This document shows positions 11,444-23,142 of a stretch of 64,000 nt of DNA, piece by piece (the first letter of the stretch is position 1; the number at the start of each line of letters is the position of its first letter). Made by a program: the position numbers and the translations under genes. The notes below the pieces were generated by a model that worked only from the letters and a program-made list of their open reading frames with translations, made no database searches and was not told the DNA's origin. Source of the DNA: Coriolopsis trogii (Eukaryota; Basidiomycota; Agaricomycetes; Polyporales; Polyporaceae); the NCBI GenBank assembly GCA_020543525.1, contig JAHYIO010000003.1, positions 1,240,001-1,304,000 on the forward strand, written 5' to 3'.

Positions 11444-13304
11444 ATGCCCACGAAGCAAGAGCTTTTGGCCCAGGCCCAGGCCGCCTCAGATCCCAAGGCG
11501 GCAGAGGCGCTCTACAGAGAGATCCTTGGTAAGTTGTGGAACGGTCAGGCTGGTGATAGCGGAAGCTCACAGTTTATCCAGCCTCGCCCATTAGTGAGCA
11601 TGCTGCAGTGGAGGAGAAAGAGGCGGAACTCCGACACCAGGAGAGCGCGCTCGTCAAGCTCGGAGAGCTATACCGGGACCAGAAGTACGTACTCAGATCT
11701 GTGTGGCGCCGCTATAGAGAACTCACAGGTCTATAGCAATGCGAAGGGTGTCGCAGAAGTGATCAAACAGTCTCGCTCATTTGTATCATCAACCGCAAAG
11801 GCGAAGACTGCTAAACTCAGTTCGTTCACCCATAGTCTGTTTATTTCGCTCCGGACTTGGTCTCATTGTCCCCGCCTCCAGTCCGGACACTCCTCGATTG
11901 CTTCAGCGCCATCCCAGATAGCCAGAAGATTCAAATTGACGTCTTGACGGAGAACATCGAATGGGCAAAGAAGGAGAAGCGGATATTCCTCAAGCACAGT
12001 CTGGAGACGCGGCTAGTGAGCCTGTCGGTACCGTGTCTTCACACTGCCCCCGTTACAGGACTGATATGGCAAACTCGTCCATATGCAGACAACTTGACAC
12101 ACAGCAATTCAAACCCGCACTCGCCCTCATTGATTCCCTCCTCACTGAACTCAAGCGGCTAGACGACAAGATGATCCTCACAGAAGTCCATCTGCTCGAA
12201 AGCCGTGCATACCGCGGGATTGGCAATCTCGCGAAAGCAAAGGTCAGGGAACACGCTTGAGATAGTCTGAACAATCACTCAGATTGATGCGCTAGGCTGC
12301 CCTGACCTCCGCGCGGACAGCAGCAAACGCAATATACTGTCCACCACATTTGCAAGCCCGCCTCGATCTCCAGTCCGGTATCCTCCATGCAGAGGACAAG
12401 GATTATACCACCGCATATTCGTACTTTTATGAGACATTCGAGAACCTAAGCACCCAAGATGACCCAAGTGCGCTCGGTGCCCTCAAGTATATGCTCCTCT
12501 GCAAGGTCATGCTCAACCTCGTAAGTTGCGACTTTGTAGTCACCATACAAGAGGCTCACTCCTGACGTGCGAGCCTAGCCGGAAGACGTGACCTCCTTGC
12601 TTTCAATCAAGCTGGCCTCGAAGTACGCGCAACTACGGGATGTGGAGAGCATGCGAGCTATCGCCCGTGCCCACCAGAAGCGGAATCTTGCAGACTTCGA
12701 GAAGGCGTTAAAGGACTACCAGCAGGGTGCGTATTTTCTGTGCTCATGAACAAGGCCTCGCGACTTAAGAGTAAATGCTACAGAGCTATCTTCGGACACG
12801 ACTATCCGCACACACCTCTCCGCGTTGTATGACACACTATTGGAGCAGAATCTGCTTCGGATCGTCGAACCATACTCCGTTGTCGAGATTGAATACGTCG
12901 CACAGCAAGTCGGGCAGGGCCGACAAGCGGTCGAGTTGAAGTATGCTTCTTTGTGGGCGTTTTCATGATGTTCGCACTGACCATCGTTCAATAGACTCTC
13001 GCAAATGATCCTTGACAAGGTGTTCCATGGTGTTCTCGACCAAGGTCGTGGCTGTTTGCTTATCTTCGAGGAGCCCGAGGCGGACGTGAGTCTTCCCCTG
13101 CGAGAGTGTTCTCATTTTGTTCTCACTCACGTTGCTCCTTCAGACGACGTACGGTGCTGCTATCGAGACCCTTGAGCAAGTCGGCAAGGTTGTGGATTCG
13201 TTGTACGCGAAGGTGAGGATTCTCAATCCACGAGCTCCATACTAGATGATTGACGGATGTTGTTCGGTCTCTCTCGTGTATTATAGACCGTAAAACTAGC
13301 ATAG
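11444..13304 (+). CDS. RPN6: RPN6, 26S proteasome lid subunit (PSMD11)
   Basis: Lid subunit that clamps the lid to the 20S core and base. Start [14 protein letters not shown] at 11444. About nine small exons follow: [108 protein letters not shown] and [19 protein letters not shown] are all diagnostic of the TPR-like solenoid and PCI domain of this family. The final exon begins at 13287 after a TATAG acceptor and encodes TVKLA before the TAG at 13302-13304. The open frames on their own are short because introns interrupt every 100-200 bases. Confidence 0.95.
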
Positions 13305-13653
13305 GGACGTCTGTCGGTACTAGCTTCGCACTCACTGTCTTCTCGCATTCATACGCCAGAAGAATGTATCTTTATCAACATGGCCATTTCGAGTTGACAT
13401 CAAGGGGGTGGAATGCTCACGAACGGGGCGTCGTTGTGATCATAAATGTCACTACTACTCAATCACCTGCAAACACTCGAGGTACTTGCCAACCGGCCGG
13501 CCCCAGCGACATATCGTTCGTAGGGGTTCAAACGATTGGTTCAAGGCTCCAGCCGTGCTGGCAGAACTGTTAAGTCACTGGGTAGTACAAGGCCGCTCGT
13601 TGATGTGTACATGCGTCGCATGCGTGGACAGGTGCCGAGCCATAGCTAGAAGC
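13305..13653. other. intergenic between RPN6 and U6, no gene seen
   Basis: Holds the RPN6 3' region and the downstream flank of the minus-strand U6 gene. Overlapping open frames here and across U6 have no protein features. Confidence 0.5.
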
Positions 13654-13718
13654 AAAATAAATATTGAGACCCGTAGGTCTACCACTCCGGGAAAGCGTGT
13701 CATCCTTGTGCAGGGGCC

Positions 13719-13749
<31 letters not shown>

Positions 13750-13773
13750 TTCGTATGTCACCCCGAAGGGGAC
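13654..13773 (-). ncRNA. U6 spliceosomal snRNA
   Basis: Minus strand, 5' end near 13773. It shows the 5' stem-loop with a TTCG tetraloop (GTCCCCTTCGGGG), the ATTGGAACGATACAGAGAAG stretch with the ACAGAGA box that pairs with the 5' splice site, GATTAGCATGGCCCCTGCAC with the AGC catalytic triad, and AAGGATGACACGC of the internal stem-loop. The core is near-identical to U6 of other eukaryotes and has no intron. Past it lie a short stem AGACC-TACG-GGTCT and a T-rich end (TTTATTTT at 13654-13662) suited to Pol III termination. The exact 3' end is uncertain, and I saw no clear TATA box 25-30 bp upstream. Confidence 0.93.
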
Positions 13774-14495
13774 ATTAGTAGGAGGCGAGCCCTGGGGTAG
13801 GATGACCTCTGTTCTGCAAATTCCTCAGTCTGCGGGTGTGATGGGAGGAGGCAAGCGAGACTACACGGCGCTTTATGACCGCGTCGTCGCTTACCATCAT
13901 GACCCTCAAGTTCGAGCTTGTTACCCTACCTCTTGCTTTCTGCTCGCCGGGTCTGCGACTACAGGGCGACGTGCACTTACGAAATGGCATCACAGCCTCG
14001 GGATCCGTCTGGCTCGTCTGAAGAATTAGAACAAGTACAAGGAACAAGGTCGTGCGCTTTTGCATTATTTACCGACGACTCAGGCGCTCAGCTATTGTTC
14101 TCCTCTCCGTCATTGTCCTTCGGCCGTGTCAAGTTCCTAGCCCACCTCGCATTTAAAGGCGACTATGCGACTACCCGACTCCTTTGTGGCCCCGGGGGTC
14201 AACTTGGACTGCTTAGATTGCTTTGCCTGACCGACTTTTACGTCCCAATAGACGTTCTTCTGGCTCCGCCCGTCTCCATATCCTCGACCTTTAAATCCTC
14301 TCCTTTCTCTCTCGACGGCCAGCTCAGCCTCATCTGCCACCCATCTTATTTTGACGCGAGACACTACAACGTTCCTTCGAGTTTTGCGCCTCCGTCTCTG
14401 TCTACGGTCCTTCTCTGCTACGTTCTCCGTCTATCGACGACAGTCATCACTACGATCCACACTATCCTATCCTGCTGCTCTTTGGTCAAGCAATC
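13774..14495. other. intergenic, upstream of U6 (-) and of the four-span membrane gene (+)
   Basis: Plus strand from about 14240 is strongly pyrimidine-rich (many TCTC and CCTC runs), typical of a fungal promoter/leader. The 239-codon open frame crossing 13918-14637 is Ser/Leu/Cys-rich, ignores the splice sites of the next gene, and is judged chance. Confidence 0.5.
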
Positions 14496-15999
14496 ATGTT
14501 TGGACGATTCCCTCAGGCATCGTGCGAGATGCGGAACCCGTTCATCGTCCTGCGATTTGTACTCTTTGGTGAGTATTAACTACATACACTGTCAGATGTG
14601 CTCACCATGGTCTCCTCTCCTCTCGCAGCTATTCTAGTCTATGTTAATATTCTTACCCTCGGATTTGCTGGGTGGAACCTGACCGAGTTGAAGAGCTTGG
14701 GTGTACAGTGTGAGTCTCATGATCCTGGTCCCAGTGCCGATTCTCATCCTTTCCCCCAGTGCTCGGCGCCCCTACCTTCGTAATCTTCAACTCCTGCTGC
14801 CTCATCTTCCTGTTAGCTGGGTGAGTTCTCTCAGTTGCCCATGTTTTGTTGCGCAAGGATGGATTGCTCATGTTGCCACAGTTGTCTCGCTTCGTCCTGG
14901 TTTACCAGTCGACCCGTAGACAAGGTGCGCTATGAGTGTGCTTGGACTGGCGTCATGTCCGCACTCCAGTTGGCCAGTTCCTTCGATGTGACGGTCAACG
15001 GTCCTCCTGCACTATGCCAGGGTGTCAGCATCACTGCGTGTGCTTCTTCCTCACTTGTAGTTGCGCTGTCTTGGATTTCGTGTATGATTCGTACGTCCGC
15101 TTCCACTCGTCATCATTCGACTTTGCTAATCATCGTATGACTTGATACCAGTGTTATTGTATTCCTTCTCCCTCCTCACGACCGCCATCACGCATATGAG
15201 CATCATCCCGGACATCTGGACGTTCTCCGTCCGCACCGTTCCATGGTTTGTCGAGCCCGCCAGGTCATTGGAGTCCAACCCCCTGCCGTCCCGCAAAATC
15301 TACGACGAGAAGCGGTTCACAGAGCTCCTCGACGCGAAGCGTGCGTCGTTCCAGTTCCGAACGCCCATCTTCGAGCAGCACTCCAAGGCACTCCCGCCCT
15401 CCCCACTCGAACCTCCCAAGTTCCCGTCGACGCCCACATCCCCGACCTGGCAGCCCTCGCGCAAGGACTCGGCCGGGTCGTTTGAATCTGTTGTGAACCC
15501 GCGCCGTATGACCTGGACCACCCGCGTCCTGAGCGGCGCCGTGTCGCTCACGCACAAGGCCAGCCAGGAGAGCATGCGCCCCAACTGGGCCAAGCGTGCA
15601 TCGCCGCGCCGTGGGGTGGACATGCCCTTCACGATGCCACGCTTCTCATTCAAGCAGCCGCCGCCCATCAGGCCGCTCCGCCCGCTGAAGCTCAAGTCGT
15701 GCTGGAGCCAGTCAACGGTGGCATCTTCGCCTTCGCGCCCGCGGGTGCCTGTCCCTGCGTTGCCGCCCAAGGCGCGCATGGCTGGCGCGTCCCCGGTAGA
15801 CGCATCGCTCTCGCCGACGAGCACGTTCTACATCGATTTGGAACGTGACGCGGTCGTCCCTGTCGACGTTCCGGGTGCCCAGCGTCCCGTGTCTTACGGG
15901 ATGTTCCCCGAGGATGTCGTCGACCCGGACCAACCCATTACTCGGTCACAGCCTGGCAGTTGGGTCCGTGCCAACACACCGCGAACCTCATTGCAGTGA
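14496..15999 (+). CDS. four-span membrane protein with long Pro/Ser-rich cytoplasmic tail
   Basis: Not assignable to a named gene; its layout is that of fungal MARVEL-like four-helix membrane proteins. Exon 1 (14496-14568) encodes MFGRFPQASCEMRNPFIVLR and the first span; exon 2 gives AILVYVNILTLGFAGWNL; then GAPTFVIFNSCCLIFLLAG; then RYECAWTGVMSALQLASS and SSLVVALSWISCMI as the fourth. The last exon (from about 15154) gives a tail of some 280 residues with no membrane span, rich in Pro, Ser and Arg (PPSPLEPPKFPSTPTSP), which may carry phosphorylation and SH3/WW-type sites. The frame in exon 4 was chosen because the other frame stops at once (TGA at 14929). Function unknown. Confidence 0.75.
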
Positions 16000-16354
16000 A
16001 ACCTCATTTGCCTATTTCTCCATGTGCGTATAGGCCCTTTTCTTATCGTGCTGGATACTGGACGCTTGACGTGCCTCTTTGTGACACTGCCACTACTCAC
16101 GATCCATATCGCTAGTCGAAGTCCACGATTCTTCTGTCTTCTGTCTTCTTCCTTCTCCCACCTTTGTAGTCATTAGTGTCCATGGACTGTATCGATTAGA
16201 GGGTATATCCCGCAGCGTCCTGTAGCGACGAGAACACTTCTGTAGCCTGTACATAGCACACTGCCTAATTGTATCCCAAGCGTCCGTGTCGCGAACCAAG
16301 CACATGCAGTACAAGATATTCGGCACCATTGCATGCATTCATGTCGTAGGACCA
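16000..16354. other. convergent 3' flank, no gene seen
   Basis: Between the stops of the four-span protein and the proton channel. It contains TC-rich and TTCTGTCTTC-type short repeats near 16130-16160, otherwise nothing recognisable. Confidence 0.5.
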
Positions 16355-17261
16355 CTACAACTCTTCGCTTGCGTCCTCATACCGGGCGAGGCGTGCGCGC
16401 AATTGCTGGTTCTCGTCGCGGGTGGCCTGGAGAGAGGAGAGTGCGTTGCGGAGCTCTTCCCTGGTCTCCGCCAGAGCTTTTGCTTGCTCTTCTTCGAGTT
16501 CGCCCGCGCTGACCGCGATACCTGGCACGACGGTCAGAACCACGTTTTGCGGAGCCGCAAAGCCCGTCCGCGTGGGTGCCTCGCTCCCTCAAACCGCATT
16601 CTGGACGACCGCCACGGCGAAACGGGATGTCCATTGACTACTCACCTTGCACCAGCTTCACGAGCCGCCAGAGACGAAGGATGATCAGGAGCGACGCGAG
16701 CTCTCTCTCCCTCCCCCGGAGGACAACCTCGAGCACGAAGGTCGTCACGATCACGACCGCGTCGAAGAGGTGCAGCGCCGCGTGTGGCACGGGCCCGAAC
16801 GGGTCGTAGTTGCGCAGGCCGAGTGCCCAGAGCGTCAGCGGGATTTCGATCAGGAAGAAGGTGGTGATGGCGAGCGAGATCTGGGCGAGGACGTTGAGCC
16901 AGAGGGGCGTGCCCGGTCCCTCGATGGGCGTGCAGTCGGCGGAGAGGAAGGTGTAGACGAGGTCGGCGAGCACGCAGGCCGAGTCTATGAGGACCTGTTA
17001 CGCGTGCGGGTGCGCATATACGGGGGTTTGCGGGTCGAAGAATGTGCGTGTCAACATGGTTTATGCGAGTGCGAGAGAGGAGGGGATACGAGCCAGAGCT
17101 ATAACGGTGTAGTGCAGCGGTGCGGACTCGAGGACTTCTGCGACCCGTGCTCTTGCGCGCCCATGTTTGCTTTCTGATTTGTATGTTTGGGATTCGAGGT
17201 GATGTTCTGCGTCGGTGTTGGAGACGTTCGGGGAAAAGAGGAGGGGATCCTGCTCAGACAT
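16355..17261 (-). CDS. voltage-gated proton channel (Hv1 family)
   Basis: A four-helix voltage sensor without a separate pore domain, predicted to conduct protons outward across the membrane. Start MSEQDPLLFS at 17261. S1 has the buried Asp expected of the selectivity filter (LIDSACVLADL); S2 is LAQISLAITTFFLIEIPLTL; S3 is HLFDAVVIVTTFVLEVVL; S4 is ASLLIILRLWRLVKLVQG, which carries the Hv signature R-x-W-R-x-x-(R/K), here with Lys in the third place. The last exon encodes a short coiled coil (ELEEEQAKALAETREELRNA, then LQATRDENQQLRARLARYED), as in the Hv1 dimerisation helix. The last intron is clear (GCAAG|GTGAGT...TGCCAG). The first intron, inside S1, has an uncertain donor (see findings). 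Fungal Hv1 channels are an established family; this assignment is strong. Confidence 0.9.
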
Positions 17262-17411
17262 GGTCGAGACTCGACGGCAAGGGTAGTGAGCGCCAAATGA
17301 TCGTAATTCGGCGACGTCATGCATTCCGGAAGTTATGTAGTATAGGCTGCGACCACGACCAGCGTGCTTGACTCGACTCTCATACATATTCTGTACACCA
17401 CAGCATGCTCT

Positions 17412-19197
17412 CTAGATACTTGGCTGCATCGCCTGGGGCATCACCTCACTCACACCACCCGTGAAATTATGTTCATCGCCCTCGCCTCCACTTGTAGTCG
17501 AGGCCGCGCCGGACGCACGAAACCCACGAGAAGTTTGTGTGGCCCACTGACACTCATCACCCGAGATGACTGCACTCAGCGGCGCTGTGACTGTTCCCAG
17601 ATGATGTGTTCGGCCAGGCTGCACTGAGTCCCTGATGTTTAGAAAGATGCGGGAGACGAGCATAGAAGAAAGCCTGCGTCGACATCGTAGACCAAGTATT
17701 CAGTACGGCGTATGAATACGGGAACAAATAATATCAGAACGTACGAGTTGGCAAGAGTCGTTGCGACTCCACGATTGGCATCTCCTATCTGAATATGTCG
17801 CCGAAAAAGCAAGCTTAGAGCTGCAGTCGACTCTCGACTGGGCCCGGGCGCAAGACACTCACTTGTGGAATCTAAGGAGTACTCAGTTCTCTCGGTTGGC
17901 AGCGGGCGGGAGCCCAGGAACACGTACCACAAATGTGAGCACATTAGCTGTTGTTGCAATGACCAATACTCTGTGGTTTGTGTCAGTCATGACTCAGGGA
18001 ACGACGGTAGAGTTTGACAAACGCGAAATATATAGAACCTAATGGGAAGCGTGTGCCATGTCAGTACACAGGACAATATAAAGGTGACTGGGTATCGTAC
18101 CGTCCCTCACAAACGTATGGAGCAGTCCATCAGACATGTAGTGTCGCGTCTTCACCGTCTTCATCATGGTGAGTACAAAATTAGCCCCGTCAAAGACCAT
18201 CAACATCATCCATCCAACCGCAGAGCCTGAATGGGTCTCAACGAATTGACAGTTCATAGACATATTCATGCTACTCACGAAGACCCCTGCTTTGCTTGAG
18301 TCGAGAGATGCAAGCGCGGGGTGAGATGTACACACTCTTCGAATGTCAAGGAAAGATCACAGCCTATGTCGACCGGTAGGTCCAAAGAGGCGTTCGCTGT
18401 CACGGAAGTTGTGTGTACATTCTCCGTTATGAGTGCAATCTGGGCATGAAGCAGGTCAGTTGTGAAGGTGCCGTGCTCAGCTCGTCAGGACAACGTACCA
18501 TGATCCCGACCAATCCAAGAGCAACGAGACCTGCCAGCACACGTTTGCTCCGCTGGTATAACGCATACATGCGAATTATGAGAAGAGCTGATCGCTTCAT
18601 CAGCGACATTCGACTTTGGGATATGCACTGCATACCTCCGACGACGAACTGGATGAACACAGAGTAGTAGCGATGGTATAGCTGCAGTTGCCGGCATCTG
18701 AAACAAAGACATAATCAGTCTATGGACCTACTGCTGACCGGAGAGAGTAGTCTAGAGGAGATGACGGACCGCTAGTATGAGGATGGTTCAGTAACTAGTA
18801 GTGAATGGTGGTGCCAGTGCTAAACTCACCTCTGGTGGAAAATAGGAAAAGTATTCAAACATAACGGGAATATGTCCGAGAAGCACAATGTACCGATTCA
18901 CCACGAAAAGAACGGAAAAGAGAGAAAGCTTTCTGCCCGTCCAAAAGTGGTCGAACTCGGATATTGCGGTTAAGCAGTAATCGTAGTACAGTATCGCTAG
19001 GTAGTGAACGTAAGTGAGGTATTTGTATTCGTATGTGAAGTAGGCGACTGACTGAGAGCGGCGGCGGCAAGATAGTTGTTGATACGCTTGGCAGTAACCC
19101 TGTAAACAACAGCCTTGATCGTCAGTAGAGGCCCACTTGTATACGAGCATGGAAAAGCGTACATCGCGCTTACGGCTGAGTGGAGGGACGACTCCAT
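17412..19197 (-). CDS. DUF6533 membrane protein, tandem copy A
   Basis: First of five tandem paralogues, all on the minus strand. Basidiomycete family of unknown function with a seven-span-like layout. Exon 1 is tiny (MESSLHSA from 19197, then GTAAGC donor). The next exon gives NNYLAAAAL and, after another intron, ILYYDYCLTAISEFDHFW and NRYIVLLGHIPVMFEYFSYF, which is the DUF6533 block. Later spans include RMYALYQRSKRVLAGLVALG and GWMMLMVFDGANFVLTMMKT followed by FVRDGT. The C-terminal exon has SRIFLNIRDS and a polar Ser/Gly tail ending at 17412. No internal stop is forced in the pieces I could join. Nearest relative in the array is copy B. Confidence 0.8.
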
Positions 19198-19664
19198 TTG
19201 CTGGCCAGTTGTTGCGGACTGGGTATTTGTGTGGGAATGGTCACCATATGACTCTAGCCTTATAACATGTCATCGAATCGCGCAGTGGGAAACCACATAA
19301 CAGCTCTTGGTGGATTGTAAGGCACATCGGCTATAAGGTTTCAACATACTCTAGTACTCACCGGCTAAACAATAACCTTCGGGATACGTACCCGAAGAAT
19401 TGGAGGAGCGTACACAGACCGCGAATTGAACAAGGCAATGTCGACCCGTGCAAACAGCGCTCACGATACCGGCAGAATCACCGCTATGAGAAGAAATCGA
19501 TTCGCGGCCAATCAGAGAGGCTCGGGGCTCATATTGAGCACCCAATCCGTGATGGTGGTTTTACAGGTTTGTGCGGTGTGGCATGGCCTATCATCACAAT
19601 CTGCCATTCAGGGTGACAGGCGAACTGCCAACCAGCCTCACATCATTTGCTGCCTCGGTTCTGC
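19198..19664. other. spacer between DUF6533 copies A and B, no gene seen
   Basis: Holds the copy A promoter and copy B 3' flank. Open frames on both strands have no features. Confidence 0.5.
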
Positions 19665-21465
19665 TCATGTTTTGGCTGGAGACTGTCCAGCTACAATTTT
19701 CTCCACATCGCTACTTCCAGACGACCCGAGACTTGCCAAGGGAAAACCAGGAACGTCTTCGACGTCGTATGTTGTACTTGTTGTACTCCCCGTTCGCATG
19801 TAGAACTCCACAGTCGTTTGTGCCGTAAAGCCGTCGGCAGTGACGCTCGATGGCGTCCATCTCCTCCCGAGGTGTTGTGCGCGCCCGATGAGTGCGGGAT
19901 CCCAGATGTTGAGAAATATACGGGTGACGAGTATAGAAGAGAGACTGATTGGCGTCGGAGTGTGGTCAGCGACTCATGCGAATCGAGAGATGACCACGGT
20001 CACCGGTGAAAGCCAAGACGTACGCGTTTGTTACAGTCGTGGCGACTCCGCGGTTGACATCTCCGATCTTGATAGTGAAAAGTCAGCTGAGAAGCTGCCC
20101 CCGCAAGCGCGGGGTCAAATTACTCACTTGGGGGATCTGAAATGCCATCGCTATCGTAAGCTCGTGGCCGTGACATCTCGCGCACACTCACCACGAATGT
20201 AAGCACGTTGGTTGTCGTCGCAACGAGCAACACACTGGAGTTACAGTGAGTCGCTTCACGTAGAGTGAGGGTAGTATCGCCAAGGTAAACCCACGCGAAG
20301 TAGATGGAGCCTGATGTGAGTTGTACGCGTTAACTGATATAACCAGGCGAACAGTGAGTTTGCTCACCATCACGTATAAATACATAAAACAGGCCTGCAC
20401 GCATTGCCTGCCTTGTCCTCATTGTCTTCATCATGGTGAGCACAAAATTGATTGCGTCAAAAGCCATCAGCGTGATCCACCCTATAGCCGTGCCTATGCG
20501 ATGTCAGCGGAGCCACGGACGTCACTACGCACTCTATCACTTACGAAGACCTCTGCGGTGAAATTAGACAAGAGAGGTATATGCAGGAAGTGACCTACTC
20601 ACTGCTCAGGTGTTAAAGAGAGGTCGCATCCTATATCATGCGGTAGGTGCAGGGATTCGTTCGCCGTTACAGACGTGGTCTTCACATTCTCTGTTATTAG
20701 AGCTACCTAGGATTGCGCCTTAAGTATATTGTCCACATCTCCACTATTCAGAAACATACCATTATGATGATCACAGCAAGTATAGTGAGGCCCGCCAGTA
20801 CGCGTTTACTCCGCTCGTACAACGCATACATGCGGATGATGAGAAGTACTGAGCGTCCGATTAGTGAAGACTCACGGGACTTGTGCATACGTGCACATAC
20901 CTCCGACAATGGTTTGAATGAAAACAACGAAGTAGCGATGGTAGACCTGTAGTTGCCGACACCTGAATAACAGATTGAGCTCGTATCACTGCAGCTACCG
21001 GTGTAAAGCAACTAAAGAACTGACCGCTAGCGGTAAAAAAAACAGGTCGTTGTTAACACGTGGTCATGAATGGCAAGATACGTCGACTCACCTGTGGTGG
21101 CAAATGGGAGAAGTATTCGAAGATGACGGGAATGTGTCCTAGGAGCACAAGGTAGCGGTTCATGGCAAACAGGACGGACATTGCGGACAGCCTTCTACTT
21201 TTCCAGAAATGGTCGAACTCTGAAGCTACGGTCAAGGCGTATTCGTAGATCAAAATGGCTGAGGGGATGCATAGTATGTGAGATAGATTGTTGGCTGCCA
21301 AACGAGATATGTTCTTACTGAAAGCCGCAAGAGCAAGGGAATTATTCAGGCGTTTCGCAACAGCACTATGTAGACGCGCGAGCTATCGTCAGCACGAGAC
21401 TGGGATGAAGTTATATAGAAAGCCTACATTGTGCTCATGGTCGACGGTAGAGACGACGACTTCAT
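19665..21465 (-). CDS. DUF6533 membrane protein, tandem copy B
   Basis: Start MKSSSLPSTMSTM at 21465; the stop is the TGA at 19665-19667, reached by reading the final exon through SSILVTRIFLNIWDPALIG and a polar tail that ends QSPAKT. The DUF6533 block reads ILIYEYALTVASEFDHFWKS and NRYLVLLGHIPVIFEYFSHL; then RSVLLIIRMYALYERSKRVL and LTILAVIIIMV. It is closest to copy A (both have FDHFW and LLGHIPV, where copies C-E have LLGPIPV or LLGPLPV), so A and B probably come from one local duplication. Function unknown. Confidence 0.78.
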
Positions 21466-23142
21466 GATATCCGATAGATCGAGAGACTGTGGGGAAAGGG
21501 TGCGGGCGCCACGTTGATACGACTTTAGGTATTTGGGCAGCCGAGGACTAGGTCATGTGGATGCGCAGCCCTCACAATGAGGGAACGGCACGTCAAGGTT
21601 GTGAGGTACGCTGTGAGCATCGCGTTTCAGCTCTACACAATAGGGTACTGGCATGCCGACTATGAGCGGCCAGGTCGTCCAGCGGACGTCGGAGGACTGT
21701 GGAATACGGTTCGAACAAGGGATGCTGGGAGATGCGCCGCGCAGAAGCCCTTGACATGAGAACACGAGGACCGGCGACTGACGTCGAAGCTTGAGGGGCT
21801 TGGACGAGTCTGAACAAGGTAGAGCGCCGCCGCACTGCTGTCGCGCTCACCAGCGCCTCATGCTGACCGGGGAGCGATTCGCCGATGCAGTGACCTTTTT
21901 GAGCACCATCGTGCGTGCAAGTGCCCTGCCGTTCGACATGCTAGATAGTCGCCCAAAGTCGACAGCTGGGATGGATACAACTCAGAGGCATGCAACTCTA
22001 AAGGTTCCCAAGATGCCTGCTCGCCTTGTATGAGTGTACAGTTCAGGGGCAATCATACGATACCTGAGAGCCTGGCTACCAAGGACTGGTGCGATGATGG
22101 CCATTACGGTCCATAGATTATCACCGCAGAGTGTCCGATTTGCCAAGAGATTTACTCCGTTGTGGTCGCGATTCACGGATTTTCAGGCCTGTAGCAAGCA
22201 TTGATGCAGATGCACAACATCAGCCATCTGTCAGTGAGGGGGGCAGATGAAGATTCTACTCGTGCATGAAACTTCATCAGTATAGGCGGAGCGCAAGAGC
22301 CGCACGCTCAGCGACAACAGAAGCTCACCCGAGTTAGATTATCCAGCAAGACACGGCTGAGGATCGGACAGGTCTGTGCTCCAGCCTGAGAACCCGGGGC
22401 CAGGAAGCAGTTGGCATGAACTTGGCGCAAAGCCTGAAGCATGCTACCATGCGTCCGAAAGATCTTGCTCGTCAGGAGTATGTGATCGGGTCGTGGATGC
22501 ATCGCCAGTTGCGACACAAGATGGCTGGAGGATTCAAGAGGCTCCAGGAGTCCGTAGACTGGGCGACAGTGGTCCCACGTGGCGAAATATACTCGGGTGG
22601 CTGTGCAATACCTTAGCCGAGTTGCTCAAGCGCCTGACATGAACTTGCACCAGGATCATACGTATCTGGGCCGATAATCTGGCACACAAACACGCTCACG
22701 TCGAGTTTGTCGGGGTGGCACTCGAGTGATGTGACACGGCCTGCCAGAGTTAGCGCTACATAGGGAAGTTATCTATACACTAATGCCATGAGGCTAAGAC
22801 TCGACCACTCGTATAATCTGCGTCTTGACAGTATACGACCTTTCGGCCACTTCTGCCGGAGGGGTGCCCGGCCCGTCACGCCGCCACCGTCTCGCACATG
22901 GACACGCTCCGGAACCTGACGATTACTCGCCTTCCGCGTCCCCGTATCTGCGGCAGCCGAGATACCCAAGCATCTCCGTGAGTCGTGAGTCATATCCACG
23001 AGTAGGCTCCATGCGGATGCTGAGTTCGTGTGGGAAGATAGCGGATCCAGTAGCTGTGAACAAACCTGCCAGTGTCAGCCTCGGTGGCGTACTGAATCTG
23101 ATAGTAGCACTCACAGAGAATCAGCACTACACGCTCATCGCT
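21466..23142. other. 1.7-kb spacer between DUF6533 copies B and C, no secure gene
   Basis: Longest gap in the array. I could not recognise a protein family on either strand, nor a DUF6533 remnant, terminal repeats or RNA gene. A minus-strand stretch at about 22030-22130 could encode a hydrophobic segment (VMAIIAPVLGSQAL) but lacks support around it. Confidence 0.45.

Noticed and set aside
13918..14637. 239-codon plus-strand frame before the four-span membrane gene
   Set aside because: Runs across the first exon and intron of the membrane gene in another frame; Ser/Cys-rich translation of a pyrimidine-rich leader.
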